Part shown: one piece after another, positions 63,640 through 64,000 of the stretch | Position numbering within the stretch: the first letter of the stretch is position 1 | Layout of the letters: each line of letters opens with the position of its first letter | Source of the DNA: Podocnemis expansa | Lineage: Eukaryota; Chordata; Testudines; Podocnemididae | Length of the DNA stretch: 64,000 nucleotides | Direction of reading: 5' to 3' | Assembly: GCA_007922195.1 (NCBI GenBank) | Contig: ML681964.1 | Span: forward strand, 533,150 to 597,149 | Notes under the pieces: generated by a model | Told to the model about the DNA's origin: nothing | Databases searched by the model: none | Seen by the model: only the letters and a program-made list of their open reading frames with translations | Made by a program: the position numbers and the translations under genes

Positions 63640-64000
63640 GGCACCATGGGTAATATACTTTACTTGAGCTGACATTAACCATAAGCTGGCATTGCATTAA
63701 AATATCTTAAAGAGAAAAACATCTCTTATATCTTGGCCCATGTTGGAAGGAATGTAGCCAGTTCAATCTGGTACAAAAGCCTGACTTGCAAGAAGCTGCC
63801 CTGCAATCCACCACGTACAAGGAATACACAACAATTGCAGTGTGATTGAATGCACCACACACCTACCTTTCCAGACTGGACAGTGCTGATTCCAAGACTA
63901 CTGAGTGGCTAACATCTGTGATGTTTAGCAAAGCCCTTCTGACAATTTTGACTTTTTTTTAATTATACATTTCAGTTTTTCTCCCTACTTCATATTTTGT
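63640..64000. other. Unannotated stretch to the window edge
   Basis: No gene or repeat was recognised in the last 361 bases. Confidence 0.45.

Noticed and set aside
1..64000. tRNA, rRNA or snRNA genes
   Set aside because: No cloverleaf with A and B boxes, and no rRNA or snRNA core sequence, was noticed on either strand by eye.

Overview
The window reads as gene-poor sauropsid DNA packed with transposable elements. The combination of CR1-clade LINEs, DIRS tyrosine-recombinase retrotransposons, Penelope-like elements (PLEs), many small hAT derivatives and long-TIR MITEs ending in GGCTATGTCTACAC fits a non-avian reptile, most likely a turtle. The species is an inference from repeat content only. 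I found no convincing host exon, tRNA, rRNA or CRISPR array. Nearly every long open frame lies inside a repeat.

Layout. 1-5.1 kb is unannotated AT-rich DNA. 5.1-8.8 kb is a minus-strand CR1 broken by four insertions: a hAT, a 167-bp insert, a MITE and an LTR-like unit. 10.0-10.4 kb is a second MITE and 10.8-11.8 kb a PLE fragment carrying two hATs. 12.1-17.0 kb is a hAT that received a PLE, which received further hATs, one of them nested again. 17.2-23.6 kb is DIRS copy A (minus strand), carrying a palindromic PLE derivative. 23.8-28.8 kb holds hAT, Tigger, PLE and MITE copies. 32.3-33.2 kb is a PLE with its GIY-YIG endonuclease region. 34.8-36.0 kb is a CR1 end holding two hATs, one of which holds a solo LTR. 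36-43.4 kb is mostly unannotated. 43.4-52.2 kb is one CR1 split by a Tigger MITE, DIRS copy B and a 0.57-kb insert with a 35-bp hairpin. 52.2-53.45 kb is three MITEs in a row. 53.5-58.9 kb is DIRS copy C, whose right end falls into a 400-N gap. 59.3-64 kb has a MITE half, a decayed jockey-like LINE reverse transcriptase with an insertion, and a hAT.

How the genes relate. The only coding content is retroelement machinery. Each DIRS copy has gag-like, reverse transcriptase/RNase H/methylase-like and tyrosine recombinase regions in that order. Copy C keeps an uninterrupted recombinase frame and copy B an uninterrupted RT/RNase H frame; copy A is decayed throughout. The PLE carries reverse transcriptase followed by a GIY-YIG endonuclease. 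Target-site duplications could be read for most hAT, PLE and LTR insertions, so the order of insertion events can be reconstructed.

The most notable observations are a shared 16-bp semi-palindrome at the DIRS end and in the internal complementary region, PLE insertions bounded by inverted tails inside a single target-site duplication, MITE families with the same outer ends but coherently different internal palindromic words, and a nearly perfect 35-bp hairpin at 50.6 kb.
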